DNA of 64,000 bases. Origin: Macquaria australasica. Lineage: Eukaryota; Chordata; Actinopteri; Centrarchiformes; Percichthyidae. A program made the position numbers and the translations under genes. Shown here piece by piece: positions 1 to 13,690 of this stretch (position 1 is its first letter; every line of letters begins with the position of its first letter). The notes under the pieces are model-generated. The model searched no databases. It was not told the DNA's origin and saw only the letters and a program-made list of their open reading frames with translations. The stretch lies in the NCBI GenBank assembly GCA_005408345.1, contig SEMN01000041.1:241501-305500 (forward strand), in the 5' to 3' direction.

Positions 1-541
1 GACAGCCAAACATTTCAAAGATTTAAAGCTGCACTAAGCAACTTGGCAGCGAGAGGCGTTCCTCTGAAATATGCCCGAACTGTAGTACCCATAAATCATG
101 TAATGCAATACGAGTAGACTGCACACAGCACCAGTCCGACCTGTGCTCACTTTTTACCCAAGGATGCCAAATGAACTAGAGAGGCTTGAAATTGAATGAC
201 GGTGAAAAAAGTTGGGATTGAACACAGTTGCTGCCATTCAAAATGCCCCGTTTCAACATTATCAACAACAACAAACAAAGAAACTACAAAAAAAAATCCA
301 AAAAACAAGAAAGGCTGTGAAGAGAAACTGAGGCAAGTCGAGACTGTCTCTGTCTCTGCTGGACCTAGCTAGTGTGCACAGAGTGGCTGCGTAACTTTTG
401 CAAGCTAGCTAGCTAAGTAAGCTTACTTTTTACTGTAGCCTAGTTACGGTTACAGTGAAGACCTGCTAAAGGTGGTGGCACGAGGACAAGTGGGAGAAGT
501 TATTTTGTCGCCTCTGTTTACGGAAGTAAAAGTCCCCATTC

Positions 542-871
542 AGGGTTCGTACAGAGTCTTGAAAGTTTGGAAAATGCTTAACTTTAACCGTTATGTATTC
601 AAGGTTAGGAATACGCTTTCGAATATACTCCTTGAAAAATGCTTGATTTTCAACATTATCTGCTGTTCATCGTCTACACAATCACTCATGTAAACCAAAA
701 ATATTTTAATATTTGAATTGAAATGATCCTATTGTCATATTTGTTTGTTATCTCCTGGAATTTATAGTAACAATTTAGATGTGATGATAAAGGCTTTGAG
801 AGTCTGGAAATTTTTGGGTTAGGTACCAAAAAAGTGCTTGAATTTTACTCTTTAAAAGCTGTACGAACCCT
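542..871. mobile_element. hAT-type MITE, copy A (AGGGTTCGTAC termini)
   Basis: The inverted termini read AGGGTTCGTAC on the left and GTACGAACCCT on the right. The 8-bp flanks CCCCATTC and GCCCGTTC match at 6 of 8 positions, as expected of an old hAT target duplication. A close relative lies at 54,485-54,829 in the same orientation and aligns over its full length by eye. There is no transposase coding capacity, so the element is non-autonomous. Confidence 0.75.
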
Positions 872-1707
872 GCCCGTTCCTTTTTTCCATAGACAATGTG
901 TCGTGACTCGCAGTTGGAGCACTTCTATGGCTTCCCCACCGCAACAAACAAGAAGTGGCGGAGGCGATGTTGCGCGATATGTTCGCATGTGTTTGACGTG
1001 GCTTTGTAACATCACTAACTTTAGTCCTGCTCATAAAGTCTTTAATTGGCTCAGGCAACCATCCATTCACACAGCAGACCTCTTTGAAAAGTGGATGAAA
1101 TCAGACATGTGGGTGATGATTAGATGTCTGGAGCCACGCTACAGGCCTACCTGGTGCCAAACTGTATAATCTGGGAAACTAATCAGAATTTATAATCTAG
1201 GCCTTCTCAGTTAGTAGAAGGCTATTTTTACATGCACACCTTGCCTAATGCAGCTTTAAAGTCTCTTCTTCTCTGACAAATGGCGAAAATGTGTAATTTA
1301 TGCACAGTGCCATGATTGGCATTGTATGAAGTAAGCTTCCTTCCCCTTCACCACACACACAAAAAAAAATCCTGACATTTTCTTTGTTTTGCCAGACAGA
1401 AAGAGGTGGAAACCTGCTGTGGTTCTGTTGTCACCCTCCCAACACAATAGCGTGTCTTCTTGTTTCCACTGGTAACTCTGGAAATATTCTGTGACAGACT
1501 TCGAATAGGGAGTTTATTTCATTTGAATTATTGAAGATGAATTAGGTTGCTTTTAAACTTTATGTTGACCAGTGAGCATAAAAGATGCCTTGGCAGAAAT
1601 ATATAGAAATACTTAGAGCCTTGTAATGTCTTTTCAAAACATTAAACATCAAATGTTTTGTGTGTGACTGTTGCAGCCCTCAACAAATGAAAATGCCATT
1701 GCTTGTT

Positions 1708-1713
1708 CACACA

Positions 1714-1779
<66 letters not shown>
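1708..1779. repeat. (CA)n microsatellite
   Basis: A nearly pure CA run of about 70 bp with one T interruption near its start. Open frames across it encode only Thr-His or Cys-Val repeats and are not genes. Confidence 0.95.
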
Positions 1780-1784
<5 letters not shown>

Positions 1785-4700
1785 TCATAACCAGCAATCC
1801 ACAGACATACAGTATATGCCAACACTGTTATTATCTGCAAATGATTTTCATGTCATATACGGAGACCTTCCTGTAACTCTTTGCAGTGGGTAAATTGCTG
1901 AAATGCAGAGAAATACTAAATAATCAATGATTGGTTTTTAATCTCCGCTATTTTCAGATGTTGGCATTTGCAAATATTCAACTCATATTTAATAGTCACC
2001 TCATTTTTTTCATAATAACCTTAATAGACAATAGTCAACTGTATAACCATTGAAGAGTTAGTGTCAGGGGTAGTACAATATAAAGTATTATTGTTACATG
2101 TACACTCTTTACAGACAGGAAGCAGATTCCCTCTGGTTCTTACGATTGCACAATGACAAGGCATCAGTGAATTAATAAACAGACACTAAAAATGATTTTT
2201 AAACAATTTTGAATGCAAAATTGTTACTTTCTGCCAAGCAGCTACGCAAAAAAAAAAAAATCAAAATTAAAAGAGAATACACACAATCACATGTTTTATG
2301 GTTCCATAGACTTCTATCCAGATTTGTGAACAAGACATTTTGGACATTTGTTTTTAAGAGATGACCATTCTTGTCGATAAATCTGTCCGAAAGTCTCTGT
2401 AACATTGTGTGCGTTCTCTTATATTATTGATTTTTTTTCCCTCTCACACCACATGTTTTCAACCGCTGTGTTTTCCTACACACACAAACTTACATTTCCA
2501 TTCAGTTTTTCATCCCTCCCAGCACGCCCTCAGACAAACAACGGGAATTGTGGGAAATCTCCGTATCTGACCCAATCCTTCCCTTGAAGAACACTGATTA
2601 ATGTGCACATGTTTTGTTTTTTGTTTTTTTGTGAGTGTTCTCTGTGTCTTTCGGTGAGTCTGTCTGTGTTTCAGATATTTATGTGTTTGTGTATGTGTTT
2701 GGCACCTGGGCACATTATTTGGTTGAATGGTGGCGTAGGCCAGTTCTTATGGTGTGTCTGATGATGTGTGACATGCGTACTAAGTTTTTTTGTTTTGTTT
2801 TGTTTTGTTTGTTTTGCGTCAGAGTTAGAACTCTTCACCTGGCAAGCTAGTCATCTTAAGCCATACTGCGGTTCTTTTAGTTTAACAACCATATATAAAT
2901 CGATTAAACCGACACTTACAGCAGGTTTTTATTTCAAATGTGGAGGTGAGAAAGATTTAACAGTTTGCTCTAGCCATCCACGATTCAAATTGACTGGAGA
3001 TTGGAGGAGATGGGTAAGAACCTGTGTCTATCGGCATCATTACTATACACCTAACATTTCAGTACTCCACTAAGTGTTTTGTGTTTCTGTCTCCAGTACA
3101 ACAATTCGCATTAGCATAAAAAAACACTCTCACACCAAGCTGTAATTGAATGCACCAAGTAATCAAACACTGCAGCCCACAGAGAGTGAAGCAAGTTTGG
3201 TAAGTTAAAAAAAAAAGGATGTCAGTAAACATTTTGCCATGTCTTTGTTCAGCTGCTTGATTTCTGAGTTTAATAGACATGTGTATTGGTCTACACATGG
3301 ATATTAAACGGCACTGTTGGTTGTGTTTGAGAGTAACGAAGCAAATGTTAGTGGAGTCATGTTACTGGCATCCTGTAACTGTCTGTAACCATAGCAGATA
3401 CTGTAGCTGTTCATAGCACCAGTTAGCATCTGGGAATGTTTTCACTCATTTTGGTTCTGATTGAGAAGAGAAAAGACCTGCTAATTCACATCAGATTTTG
3501 GGGAAATTTTTTTTCGTTCTTCTTTTCACTGTTCCTTTTTTTTTTTTTTTTTTTTTAAAGTGAAATGGAAACACCTTCCACTCACAATGGACACACCCAT
3601 CAGATACAAGCTTATCCAGTGATAATTTGCTTTTGACCCTTTTGATTCATTTTCTCTACTGGATGCAGACCAAACTATCCCTCCTACTTCCTGTCTCTCC
3701 CCTCTACAGCATGTCATTCCATTCATGTTACAGTACCTCATACTTCTTGTATGTAAGCATTAAAGTGGTATTCAATCAATGTCATACATATTTTTCCTAT
3801 GTCTGATAAAGCACAAACCTGAGTTAAATAGTTGTACATATTTCCAAGTTCTTTCAGATGGCTCTGCACTCGTTATACATTTTTCAGTGAAACAGAGTCT
3901 CTGTAATTATGTCTAGACACCACACGGCAAATGTGCCAGGCAAGATAAATCAACTGCAATTATTTCAAGAGGTTCTACTCAGGGTCTGATGGTAAAACTG
4001 TGATTTCCAGCTTTCAAACTGCTTCTATATTCAAATCATCTTGCGGTAGCTCTTGGATACATTAAGCACCATTATGAATAGAGTCCTCATAGCTGTCTAT
4101 TGGCACAATAACCCAATTGTTTTCTCTCCCCACTGCTCCTACACAGATGTCAGTGAACAACACTGGGAGTGAAGGCTTGCAAACAGACCTTGATATAAAC
4201 TAATAATGAAACTAGTATTGCATTGCTGTTATTCTGCGCCAATGTAAGTAAGAAAAGATGGCAAAAAACCAAACTTTGACTTAATCACTAATCAAAAGCT
4301 CCAACCCAGGATGAATGCCCATGCAGCAACTCACTGCTGTGTGATCAATGGGTTTGGGTTAGACGTTTTGGTTGGTGAATTTGACAGAGGTTTGGATTTC
4401 CTGCCAGGGAATAGGATGCGCCTTTATCTTGCTTTTTTTTTATTTTATTTTTTTTATTTGGCTCTGAGCTCTTTGTGGCTTGATATTTTTTGTTTTTGCA
4501 TGTTTTTAGTAACAGGCTGATGCTACAGTATGTGCTGTTAAGATATTTTTGGAAGCCGTAATTGCAGAGTTCTTTTATAGTCTGTAATTTAAAATACTTT
4601 CAGCTACTCAAGCTCGCACATTTACATAGAAACTTAGCCGATATTGAACATGATTTGTACTCATTGGCAAAGAATGACTCACTTGACTTCCTGACTTTTC

Positions 4701-5331
4701 CTGACACCTGTCACCTGACAAACACCCCTTGCCAAGCATCCAAAGAGGATCAGGACCCTTTGACCTCAAGAATTTTAATTCCCCTTCATCCCTTCTTTCC
4801 CTGTGTCCCTTTTCCTGTGCTGCCATTTCTATTGGTGTACGTCATGCATCAACTTCGTAACTCATTTGGCTCTCTCTCTCCTCTCTCTGTCTCTCTCTTT
4901 CTTTCTGTGTGGTTCTTCCAATCCCTTACCTCTTTTTATTTTCTAATTCCTCCTTACTTTTGCTTCTGCCATTGCTTTGTACTACTACATGTACTTTGTG
5001 CTACATGTACTACTCATTCCAACCGGTTCTCTGTATTTGTCAATGTTGATGTTTTCCACTTCCACACAATTCAATCACATCCTTCTCTGGTGATTTTCCT
5101 CCCCGTCCTCTTACCATCTGTATCTCACTGTTCTTACTTCCTCCCACACTCTCACTCCTCTTCAACATGTGATTTTTTCCCCCTCTAAATGTCACATGAT
5201 CTGCCTTGATTGGACATCTCCTTTACAACTCCTCACATCCCTCCCATCGTTCATTGAATGGCCTCTCTCCTACGACCATCTCTCCCTGCTCCCACTCCTC
5301 TTTCCCCTCCCCTCTCTCTCTATCTCGCTAG

Positions 5332-5700
5332 GAGGACCAGCTTTCCTCCCTGGGTTCTGCAGACCCCGGTGTGAAAACTGAAGGTGGAGGGGGAGGTGGT
5401 GGAGGCAGAGGAGGACAAGGAGGAGAAGGAGGAGGAGAAGGAGGAGCGGTAACCAACGATCAAGGCCTCAGAGTCTCTTCCTCGGGCATTTCCTCTGACA
5501 GCTCGCCCCACAATGGAGTCCTCTCCCAAACTGTAGACCCTCCCTCTCTACCCACTCCTCATCAACATCCTAGTCAGAATGGAGAGCTCCGTGGCAGCCA
5601 AACATCCTCCCCCATGACAACCTCACAGGCAACTGGAACCACGGCAACAGCAACTACAGGCATAGCAGAAGAAGGGGGAGTAGGTCAAACACAACACTGA
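5332..5700 (+). CDS. Terminal coding exon of an unidentified gene (partial)
   Basis: A strong polypyrimidine tract ending in CTCGCTAG precedes an open frame of 122 codons that begins EDQLSSLGSADPGVKTEG and stops at TGA 5,698-5,700. It contains a glycine-rich run of about 30 residues, then a Ser/Pro/Thr/Gln-rich low-complexity tail ending GQTQH. VKTE fits the SUMO acceptor consensus (hydrophobic-K-x-E), which, with the low-complexity tail, suggests a nuclear regulator such as a transcription cofactor. That is inference only. I do not recognise the protein. Human synteny would make mef2d a candidate because it is co-oriented with SMG5 and PAQR6, but the usual MEF2D C-terminal residues (VKRMRLD) are absent, so I do not assign it. 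The acceptor supports phase 0, but the upstream exons are outside the window or unrecognised. Confidence 0.5.
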   Translation, partial: EDQLSSLGSADPGVKTEGGGGGGGGRGGQGGEGGGEGGAVTNDQGLRVSSSGISSDSSPHNGVLSQTVDPPSLPTPHQHPSQNGELRGSQTSSPMTTSQATGTTATATTGIAEEGGVGQTQH

Positions 5701-6645
5701 GCCAAATCAGAGAGAGATGACACAAAGGAAAACTCTGTCCCCGTCTTTCCCATTTAGCGAGACAATGCTTTGAAAAGAATTTGCCGTAGATATTCTTATC
5801 CCCCGGGCAAGAGAGAGAAGAAAAGTGTGCGAGAGACAAGTAGTAATCATACAACTACTGTACAGCGCATAACACATGAACACACAACACAAAGGGCTCT
5901 TCAACGGACACTTGTTCTCTCGATGCTCGCATGGAGCTTCAGTTAGTATCAGTCTTGCAGGACAAGATAATGATACCTCATAACACACTGTTTGAATCAG
6001 TCAAAGAAAGCATTTGACGTACATACCAAGCCGATATGTGAACATCTGCTCTGTGCTCTCATCGCCTGTCTGTGGCCTCATGAGAAATAAATACAAGCAC
6101 TATAGAACGTCTTGCACCCCAAAGACTTCATAGTAGCCATTAGCAGGTGCTATAAGCTAGCTTATAGTAACCCCTCGACTCCCGTGGATGTAGGTGCATT
6201 AAATATATACCTATCCTGAACTCGCCAGGCTGCAAATTGTTTAGGCAGAGATGTGGTGATGTAGTCTGGCTTTCTTAGTGCCTTTGAGTGTTTTTTAACA
6301 GGGTTTTCCAATAGAGATCTGATACAGGAGTAACAGGTGGAGATCCAAGTTAGCTTTGCTAGTCAGAGAAATGATCTGTGGGCTGAAAACAGAGATTCAA
6401 AGACACAAAATCGAGCGTCGTAGAGGTTTTGAGTGACAAAGACATTTTGGGATCTTTTCTCTCTATTTTTTTTTTTCAATCTAAGGGACTTCTTGTTTTT
6501 GGACTGAGCTCGTGCAATTTTTCTCTTCTCAATCTCAGAACCGATATGTGATAAACTGGTGCTAAACAGAAACAAATGGTGCCATTTTCCAAGTCAAATG
6601 TCTGTGTCTGCCATAGCACTGCCTCTTTCATGATTCACTCACTGT

Positions 6646-6693
<48 letters not shown>

Positions 6694-9600
6694 GCGATTT
6701 GTCTTTGACAGGACCCCCCCCCCCCCCAATATGTTTTGTATGTGTCTTTGTCTTTGTTCTTTGTGCATCCTGTTGTTGTTCTTATGTCTAATGGGGTTGT
6801 TGGGTTTTCCATATCTGTGTTTTAGAAGCACCCTCCTCCAATCTCTGGTTTTATTTACAGTTAATAAAGCACCTCCCCGGCGGCTCAAAATTGATGGATC
6901 ATCTATTGAACGGGTTATTTCAAATTTGTGAAGACCGAGCCCCAAAGTGCTATTTTCAGTTCACACACAGCACTAATAACTTTTAAGATTGAATGAAGCT
7001 ACTTTGAATGAAATGGATGAATGGAGTTTATGCCCAGTTTTTTTTTTCCTTTCAGTTAAAAAGTGTTGGTCCATTGTGTTCACATACAGAAGATAAGTGG
7101 TGCCATTATTAGTAAAAGAAAAAAAAAACTTAAATCAGTTTTCTCTTTTAACTTTCACCAAAACTAATGTTATACAAATAATAATGACAATGTAATTGCC
7201 CCCTTATGTTTTTAGTTTGGGGCATTTGCCACATTTTATTATAGTAAACATTGCCTGTGTGACATGAAAACAAGGATCATCTTGTCCCCAAATATGTGTG
7301 AAAAGACCATTTCAAACGTTTCGGTTTGCTAAGCCTGCCATTAAGTGCCTGGGATAAATATTTTCAGCATCCTTTGGCCAGTAGACTAGCTAGCCATCGA
7401 CCAAATGCACGTTATAACACCAGAATAAGAATATATTACACACCTGATGCTTTAAAAAAAATCAGTAATGACATACTTCTTTGTGTAGTTTCCATAATTT
7501 GAAGTTTCGTTTCAAAATGAAAAGAGTTGCATCTATTTCTGAAAACGTTTGATAACAGCATTAAAACAAATTAAAAGACGTTTAGAGTAAATCGTTTCAT
7601 TTACGGTAAATTTTAGAAATATTGTTTGATGTATTTTTGAAATGAACTCTTCAGTTTCTCATGTGTCAAATGCTGAAAACACGAGTCTTTGAAATGTTTG
7701 TAACGTGTATCCATATTCCTTCATTTTGTGTATGAACTGTCTGTTGTAAGGTTTGTCTGGATGTGAATTTGTTGTTGTTTTTTTGTCTCTGTAGCCTCAC
7801 ACACACACTGGTGTCGCTCTGCAACAACTCAGCTTGTTTAAACGTGCAGGTTGAACCCAGAGGAGTTGAAGAGTTTCACATCAGCTTTGTGTCAGCCATT
7901 TTTCTCTTCAGAGAGAACAAATCACTTACTTTGCAGTGTCAAAGGTCAACATGGCCAATGCTAGTACTTGATAGGCCAGTGCTAGTGGATTAGCTCATAC
8001 TTACAGTGAAAGTTTAACTGTTGAACCACCAAATGTTAATAATGCTAGCAGTCTTACGCAGGGAAAGATTGTCTTCTATTTAGACAGCTTGTAGGGCTAC
8101 TTTTTTTCCTGTGAAAATACTTGTGTGTGAAGCATGTTGGATTTAAAGCGGTCTAGGTTTGAACATCAGTGTCTCTTCAGAGATGTGAGACGATCCGTGA
8201 TTGAGAAATTAACATTGCTGTGAAAATACCTCAGTGACTCAGGTAAACAAGCAGTTGCCTCAGAGCTGAACACAAAAACTATAGAAAAGAGATGAGTCCA
8301 GCTTTGGAGAGACTGCCACCATGCAGATACTCAGTCTCTAGCTATGCTTCAATAGCACCTGATCAAGCACCCTCCGCCGTTTCTTCTCTCTCTCTGTCTC
8401 CCTTTTTTTCTCCCCCTAGCCACTCTCAAAGCTTCATGGAGGACAATGTGGAACCTAATTGGCTGATGCACCATCGGCAGTCCACAGGGTGGCATGGCCA
8501 AATGTCCAGAGCCCTCTCTCGTGACGCGATTGGCTGACAAAGGGAGAACTTGGGGCGTTGGTCCCATTCTCTTTGCTCAAAGGATGGTGCAGAGCCCCAG
8601 CGGACCATGTAAGGAAATGCTGGGGTTTTTTTTTTTTTTTTTGGTTTTTTTTACTTAACTTGGGCCCTCTCTCTCTGATTTGATAAGAGGATTTTTTTTT
8701 TTTTTAAATGTGTTTGACGCCTCTTGCTTGGATCTACATTTTAATTTTGAAAGGTAGGCTGGACACATATTGGCATTTGTTAGCCTGCCCAAGCATGCAA
8801 AGAACAGCTATGCAGTCTGATCAATCAGCAGAACGGAGGAACACAAAGGCCAAGGAAGGCGTGATGCTCAAAGTGAGAGAGAGGGGAGGTGTATTGTGGG
8901 TAAGATGTATTTCAAAGGTGCTTGACTTCTCTTAAAATTTCAGTCAAAGCTGATTTGCTTTCAAAGCATTTATTTCCCTCTGTCTCTCTTTCTCTCTCTC
9001 TTATAGTCTTTTCAAATTACCCTTTGATTCCTCTTCATCTATTCACTCTTTATCTATCTAGGATTCTCAAAGCATTATTTAACCACTTCATTTTTACTCC
9101 ATTTTAGACACACTTGATCTCTTTCTCGACTCATAGTTTTAGCTCTTCCGTTCGAATCTCTTTCAGACTTTGATTTTAAAGGAAACTAAATATGCACAGC
9201 CTAATACAACAAGTGAAACTGCTTCAGAACAAAACTCTTGCTTCAATGAAGACTTTGAAAAACCGGACAGAATGTTATTATTTATATTTCTATGATACTG
9301 CTTATTCTTACAATAGTATATAAAAACAAACTCTTCATCAGAAATCTTCCGGAGCAGATATTTATTTCTTGATATAGATAGATGCCTCTATCTAATGGAA
9401 GTTCATAAATAATCCATTTTATATGAACCGAGTTTTCTTACTAAGACAATCTTGTGGAGAGAATCGTTGCCCTAAAGGACTGTGACGAAAGGGACAAACT
9501 TGTGTTATACCTACTCCCCTTACAGCATTTTGCACGTTGCTGTGACCTGCGCCCTCCTTCCTCTTAGTTATAATCATTCAAAATGAAACAGAAAAAAATG

Positions 9601-11070
9601 GACGGATGTTTCTAGCCCAACAATCGCCATGGAGCTCTCCATTTATGGACGATGTGAAAGTCACCGGATGAGGACATTCTTTACAGCTACTGTTTTGTAC
9701 TCCACTTCGACTATCTGTCTGTAGAGTTTTAACCGAGCAGAGGATGAACTCTTGGTTTCAGTGTGGCCACATTTCTGCAGTCAAATTGCGGTAAAAACTC
9801 CCCATTTATTTCTATGGATGGACTCCACTGACACCAGTCAGAGTTGAAATCCCTGCCATTTCCACTTCTGACTGAAACAGAGAGAGATATGTTAGAGGTC
9901 CTGCTGAAACGAGTGAATGTGTTTGTATATAAGTGTGTGTACTGGCTAAATCTTTGTGTATATACTGGATAAATGTGTATATATGGTATGTCTATGTGTA
10001 TATACAGTTTGTTTGTATATGCAGAGTGTACAGTTATTTTTTCCTCTAATGTTTCTCTCTCTTTCTATGAATAGGTCTTCTCAAGTTACCAATACTGAGG
10101 CATGGAAAGGTTTTTAAATGTACTGAGCTGTCAGAGGCACTTTACTGTGCAGACTTAGAATATCAGCAAGGTCTGTCACTTACAGCTGCATTCTTGAAGC
10201 TCTCATACAAGAAGTAACTCACATAATCTTAAGCTTGCACTCATTTTCTGACCAACTAAAAAGCTTTTCTAAGTAGATTTGGGTGACCAAGCAATGTTTG
10301 TACATATATAGACTAAGACAATTTTTCCAGAAACCTCCATCTGCATTTCTTTGAAAATTCTCGACCTGTTTTGAGTTCTTGCGTATCTGACTTTCACTTT
10401 AGGTTCCTATGGTATATGTTTGCAACGGTTGTCATTCAGAGTTATATATTTATTCTGACAACCCTTATATATTTCTTGAAATTCTGTTCCCCAAATTCTG
10501 CCTCTCATGGAGCCTTCTAACCTTTTGCTAAGATTCAGTTAGACTGGCAAATCCTTCCATGAAAGTATACTGTCATTACTTAACATTGCTTGTTTTTGTA
10601 TAGGTCCTTACTAAATAAGTGTGCCTCCCCCCTTATACTCTTACTAACCTTAGATCCATTAACTCTGCTGGTCACTCATCTTCATACCCCTTGACAAGCC
10701 ATAGCCCCCCCCTCCCCCTCCCCAAAACTCCTCTATTGTTGTTTTGACAGGACAGACATTTGGGGATTTTGTGTATATTAATGGAAGAGTGGTGTTGAAG
10801 AGTGTATTGCAGTTGTATATGGATTTGTTATGAATGTGGATATTCTGATCATTGAATTATTATTGTAATAATGATAATAATTATTGCCACTTTTGTTGAT
10901 TAATTCCTTTGATGCGGTTGATGAAGATGCCATTGTTCCTTCTTTTTTTTCTTTCTTTTTTTCTTTTGGAATACACCGGAATTTATATTTTTCGGGTGGG
11001 TGAATCTGGAGATAGAAATACGTAAATAAATTAATAAATAAACAAATAATTAAATTCTTAACCAGGTGTG
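5701..11070 (+). other. Likely long 3'UTR of the upstream gene
   Basis: Over 5 kb follows the TGA with no coding signal and little recognisable repeat content, in contrast to the repeat-packed DNA downstream of 11,145. AATAAA occurs at 6,086-6,091 and clusters at about 11,022-11,045, so a short form (about 0.4 kb) and a long form (about 5.4 kb) are both possible. A (CT)n microsatellite lies at 6,653-6,691. The UTR assignment is inference from low repeat density and the poly(A) signals. Confidence 0.35.
6653..6691. repeat. (CT)n microsatellite
   Basis: A pure CT run of about 39 bp, followed some 30 bp later by a C homopolymer. Confidence 0.95.
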
Positions 11071-11144
11071 GAAATGTGTGTTCTGTTTCTAGATGCACTA
11101 ACTTGGGCTTTTCTTAATTTTTCAATGTATCCATCCACTTCAGA

Positions 11145-11635
11145 TTAAAGGGTAAATCTGGTGATAGTCTATATTTTTGTTATTGTCAGCAAATCTCAAG
11201 AACACCACTATATGTTGTCCAAAAACTACTAAAAACACATCAATGAGCCACACACTTGCACTGGGTGACATGTTCCTTCATTACCATGAACACACACACT
11301 CTTCTTTATTTTGACTCAAGCCCACATACACCGTCCTGCTGCTGTAAATACTCACTAGAGCACCAAATGTGTATTAATCCGCTGTGGAAAATAGTCCCCA
11401 AATATGGACTATTTACTCATGTTTGAGTAATGTTAGCTAAAAACTACAGTGCCCAGCTGTTTTAGGAAATCACTGACCCTTTTTTAAAAATGAAAGTATA
11501 TATTTGTGACCCGTTTTTAAGGATTTACATCTTCAGTAGTAACAACAAATGGACTTGAGACTTGAGAACCACAGATAGACTGGGGATATTTTGACAAAAA
11601 CGAAAATATAAAATATTGTCAGCCTTATCCTTTAA
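11145..11635. mobile_element. MITE with TTAAAGG termini
   Basis: The left end TTAAAGGGTAAATCTG and the right end CAGCCTTATCCTTTAA are imperfect inverted repeats. Similarity continues inward, with a tract around GATAGTCTATATTTTTGTTA on the left and its approximate complement near 11,580-11,618. There is no coding capacity. It starts about 75 bp after the AATAAA cluster near 11,040. Confidence 0.55.
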
Positions 11636-11693
11636 ATGATAATATGTCTTACTTTTTGTCTGGAGGTAATGTTTGGTCACTTCCTTGCAGACT

Positions 11694-12050
11694 AGGGCCA
11701 CAACTAAAGGGTATTTTAACCATCGATTAATGTCATTTTTCCCAGATTCATAGATTAATTGTTTAGTCTATAAAATGTCAGAAAATAGAGAAAGATTACA
11801 AACAAAATTTCCCAGAGTGACGTCTTTAAATTGCTGGTTTTGTTTGATAAACAGACCAAAACCCCAAATTATTTCATTTACAATCATATAAAACAGATAG
11901 AAACAGAGAATCTTCACATTTGAGAAGCTGGTACCAGCGGATGTTTGGTATTTTTGGTTGATAAATGGCTCAAATGACTGATAGGTTATCGAAAATTGTC
12001 ATCAATTAACCTTCAGTCAATCAACTAATCGATTAATTGACTAATTGTAA
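11694..12050. mobile_element. ATTAATC-rich palindromic MITE, near full length
   Basis: It begins AGGGCCACAACTAAAGG and ends ATCGATTAATTGACTAATTG. Internally it carries the family hallmarks: CTATAAAATGTCAGAAAATAG, TTCCCAGAGTGACGTCTTTA and TTTGAGAAGCTGGTACCAG. This family, widespread in teleosts, recurs about ten times in this window. Confidence 0.7.
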
Positions 12051-13690
12051 ATGTATAGACTCACAGCATGCCTCTTTACAAGGTTATGAATTATAAAGAA
12101 ATAAAATCCTCTATCAAGTCAAACATTCTACATTTTATATCGGAACAATAACTTAAACAAAGGTTATATTAATGATCTGCTTTGATGGTGGTACCTTTTC
12201 TTCAAATTCATTTTCTGGACTTACAAGCTCTTTCACTCTTATTTTGTGTCTGGATCTGTGGTTAGAACACAGGTATGTTTGCGCAGCTTGTGGTTTGCGT
12301 CACAGTGCTTGCTCATCTGGGTCATCTACATTGTTTTCTGTGTCTCAGGACTGTGATCCTTCTCTCGGTGAGCAGAGCAGATCACTTCCTTACACTCTCG
12401 CCAGCTGACTTGCTGAGAGCGTGGATGGCAGGCAGGATCTGGGAAATGGGGACTCGACTGAATATAGCTAGCTTGTAATTATCCTCATCCTCCTACACTT
12501 AATCGCCTGCAGCTCCTTAGTGGGTTGGCAACTTCTGAGTTTGGACAGAGCAGAAAAACAAATAGCACAATTGAGGAGCAATAGATGGTCCATGCTGTGT
12601 AAATAGAACAAACAGAGCTGAGAGTTCCACCTGAACCAGCTCCAGACCAGAGCATCAAATACAGTCATATAATTATTCTGCCAGGTTAAAGAATATTCAT
12701 GTCACAACAAAATGAACAATAAGGTTTTCATTTTTCAAACTATGCACCTATGCAATAACAGTATTTATATCAAAATTACATCACTTATACTTCCTGGACA
12801 ACATCATTACATGCTTACACATTTCCAACCAACAAAACCATTACATAGTGCCAGCAGCTTAATAAAACTGCCTTTTTCTCACTAACTGATACCCCATTGA
12901 CTTACATCTTCAGTGATCCCCTCCATCATCAAACCAATATCCTGTTTGCACAATCAGAAGATACGTAAAAATACATGAAATTTAAGAAAGCAAGCATCTC
13001 TCAAAATGCCATCTCTCTGCGACTTTAACATTGCATTCATAGGAACGTAAAATAATCTATGATCTTTACAGACCTCTATTGGCAACCAGGAGGAACTACA
13101 ACAACAGTCCTTTGTGAGGAAAAGAAAAGATGATGAAGGAAGGCGAATGGTGGAAGTAGGAACTGGAAAGAACTGATAGTTGTTTGTGAAAGGTAATTTG
13201 CATATACATGCATATACATATATATCCATGCTGGGAATTAATGTGAGGTCACCAAAATGTCCTCATAAGGATGATGAAGGTGGAAGCTGTCCAAACATAA
13301 CATGTCTAACAAAAGTCTGCAGAAGAGTGAAGGAGATGTCAACCTGAAAAGGTCTAATCAGGAAAAATAAGTTAAAACACCTGTGTGGGTGGTCCATAGG
13401 TCAGGTGTGTAGGGGCTTTAATAGATTTGTGATATGAGGTAATGTTTTGAAGTCATAATGTGATTTGTAAAATTTCCCTGATTTGATTCATAGCAGGTTT
13501 GGAGATGAGAGGTAGTCCAAATAACATGTTATACATACAGAGTTAGTGGTGGGAGATTATAATATTGAGAGGGAACATAATATACATACTGTAAATACAT
13601 CATAAAGGGTGTTATGTGGAGAAACAAACCCCCACAAAAAGTGATGATTTCTCCCTCTCGCAAAGTATTAACAGGATTTTCCAACCACCA
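12051..13690. other. Intergenic; nothing recognised
   Basis: AT-rich sequence with no exon, RNA gene or repeat family that I can name. Confidence 0.4.

Larger units (their letters stand above)
1..5331. other. Probable intron sequence upstream of a terminal exon; no exon identified
   Basis: I see no convincing exon here. The stretch holds one MITE (542-871), a (CA)n microsatellite, several A or T homopolymers (for example the T run at about 3,536-3,556) and long pyrimidine-rich tracts at 4,780-5,330. It is taken to be the last intron, perhaps more, of the gene whose terminal exon starts at 5,332. The open frame of 208 codons at 4,562-5,188 is pyrimidine-biased and resembles no family I know. 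Confidence 0.4.

Noticed and set aside
4562..5188. 208-codon open frame on the + strand
   Set aside because: Pyrimidine-rich composition (Phe/Leu/Ser/Pro bias), no domain, no splice context; typical of a CT-rich intron.
5332..5700. Assignment of the terminal exon to mef2d
   Set aside because: Synteny and orientation would fit, but the conserved MEF2D C-terminal residues are missing; left unnamed.
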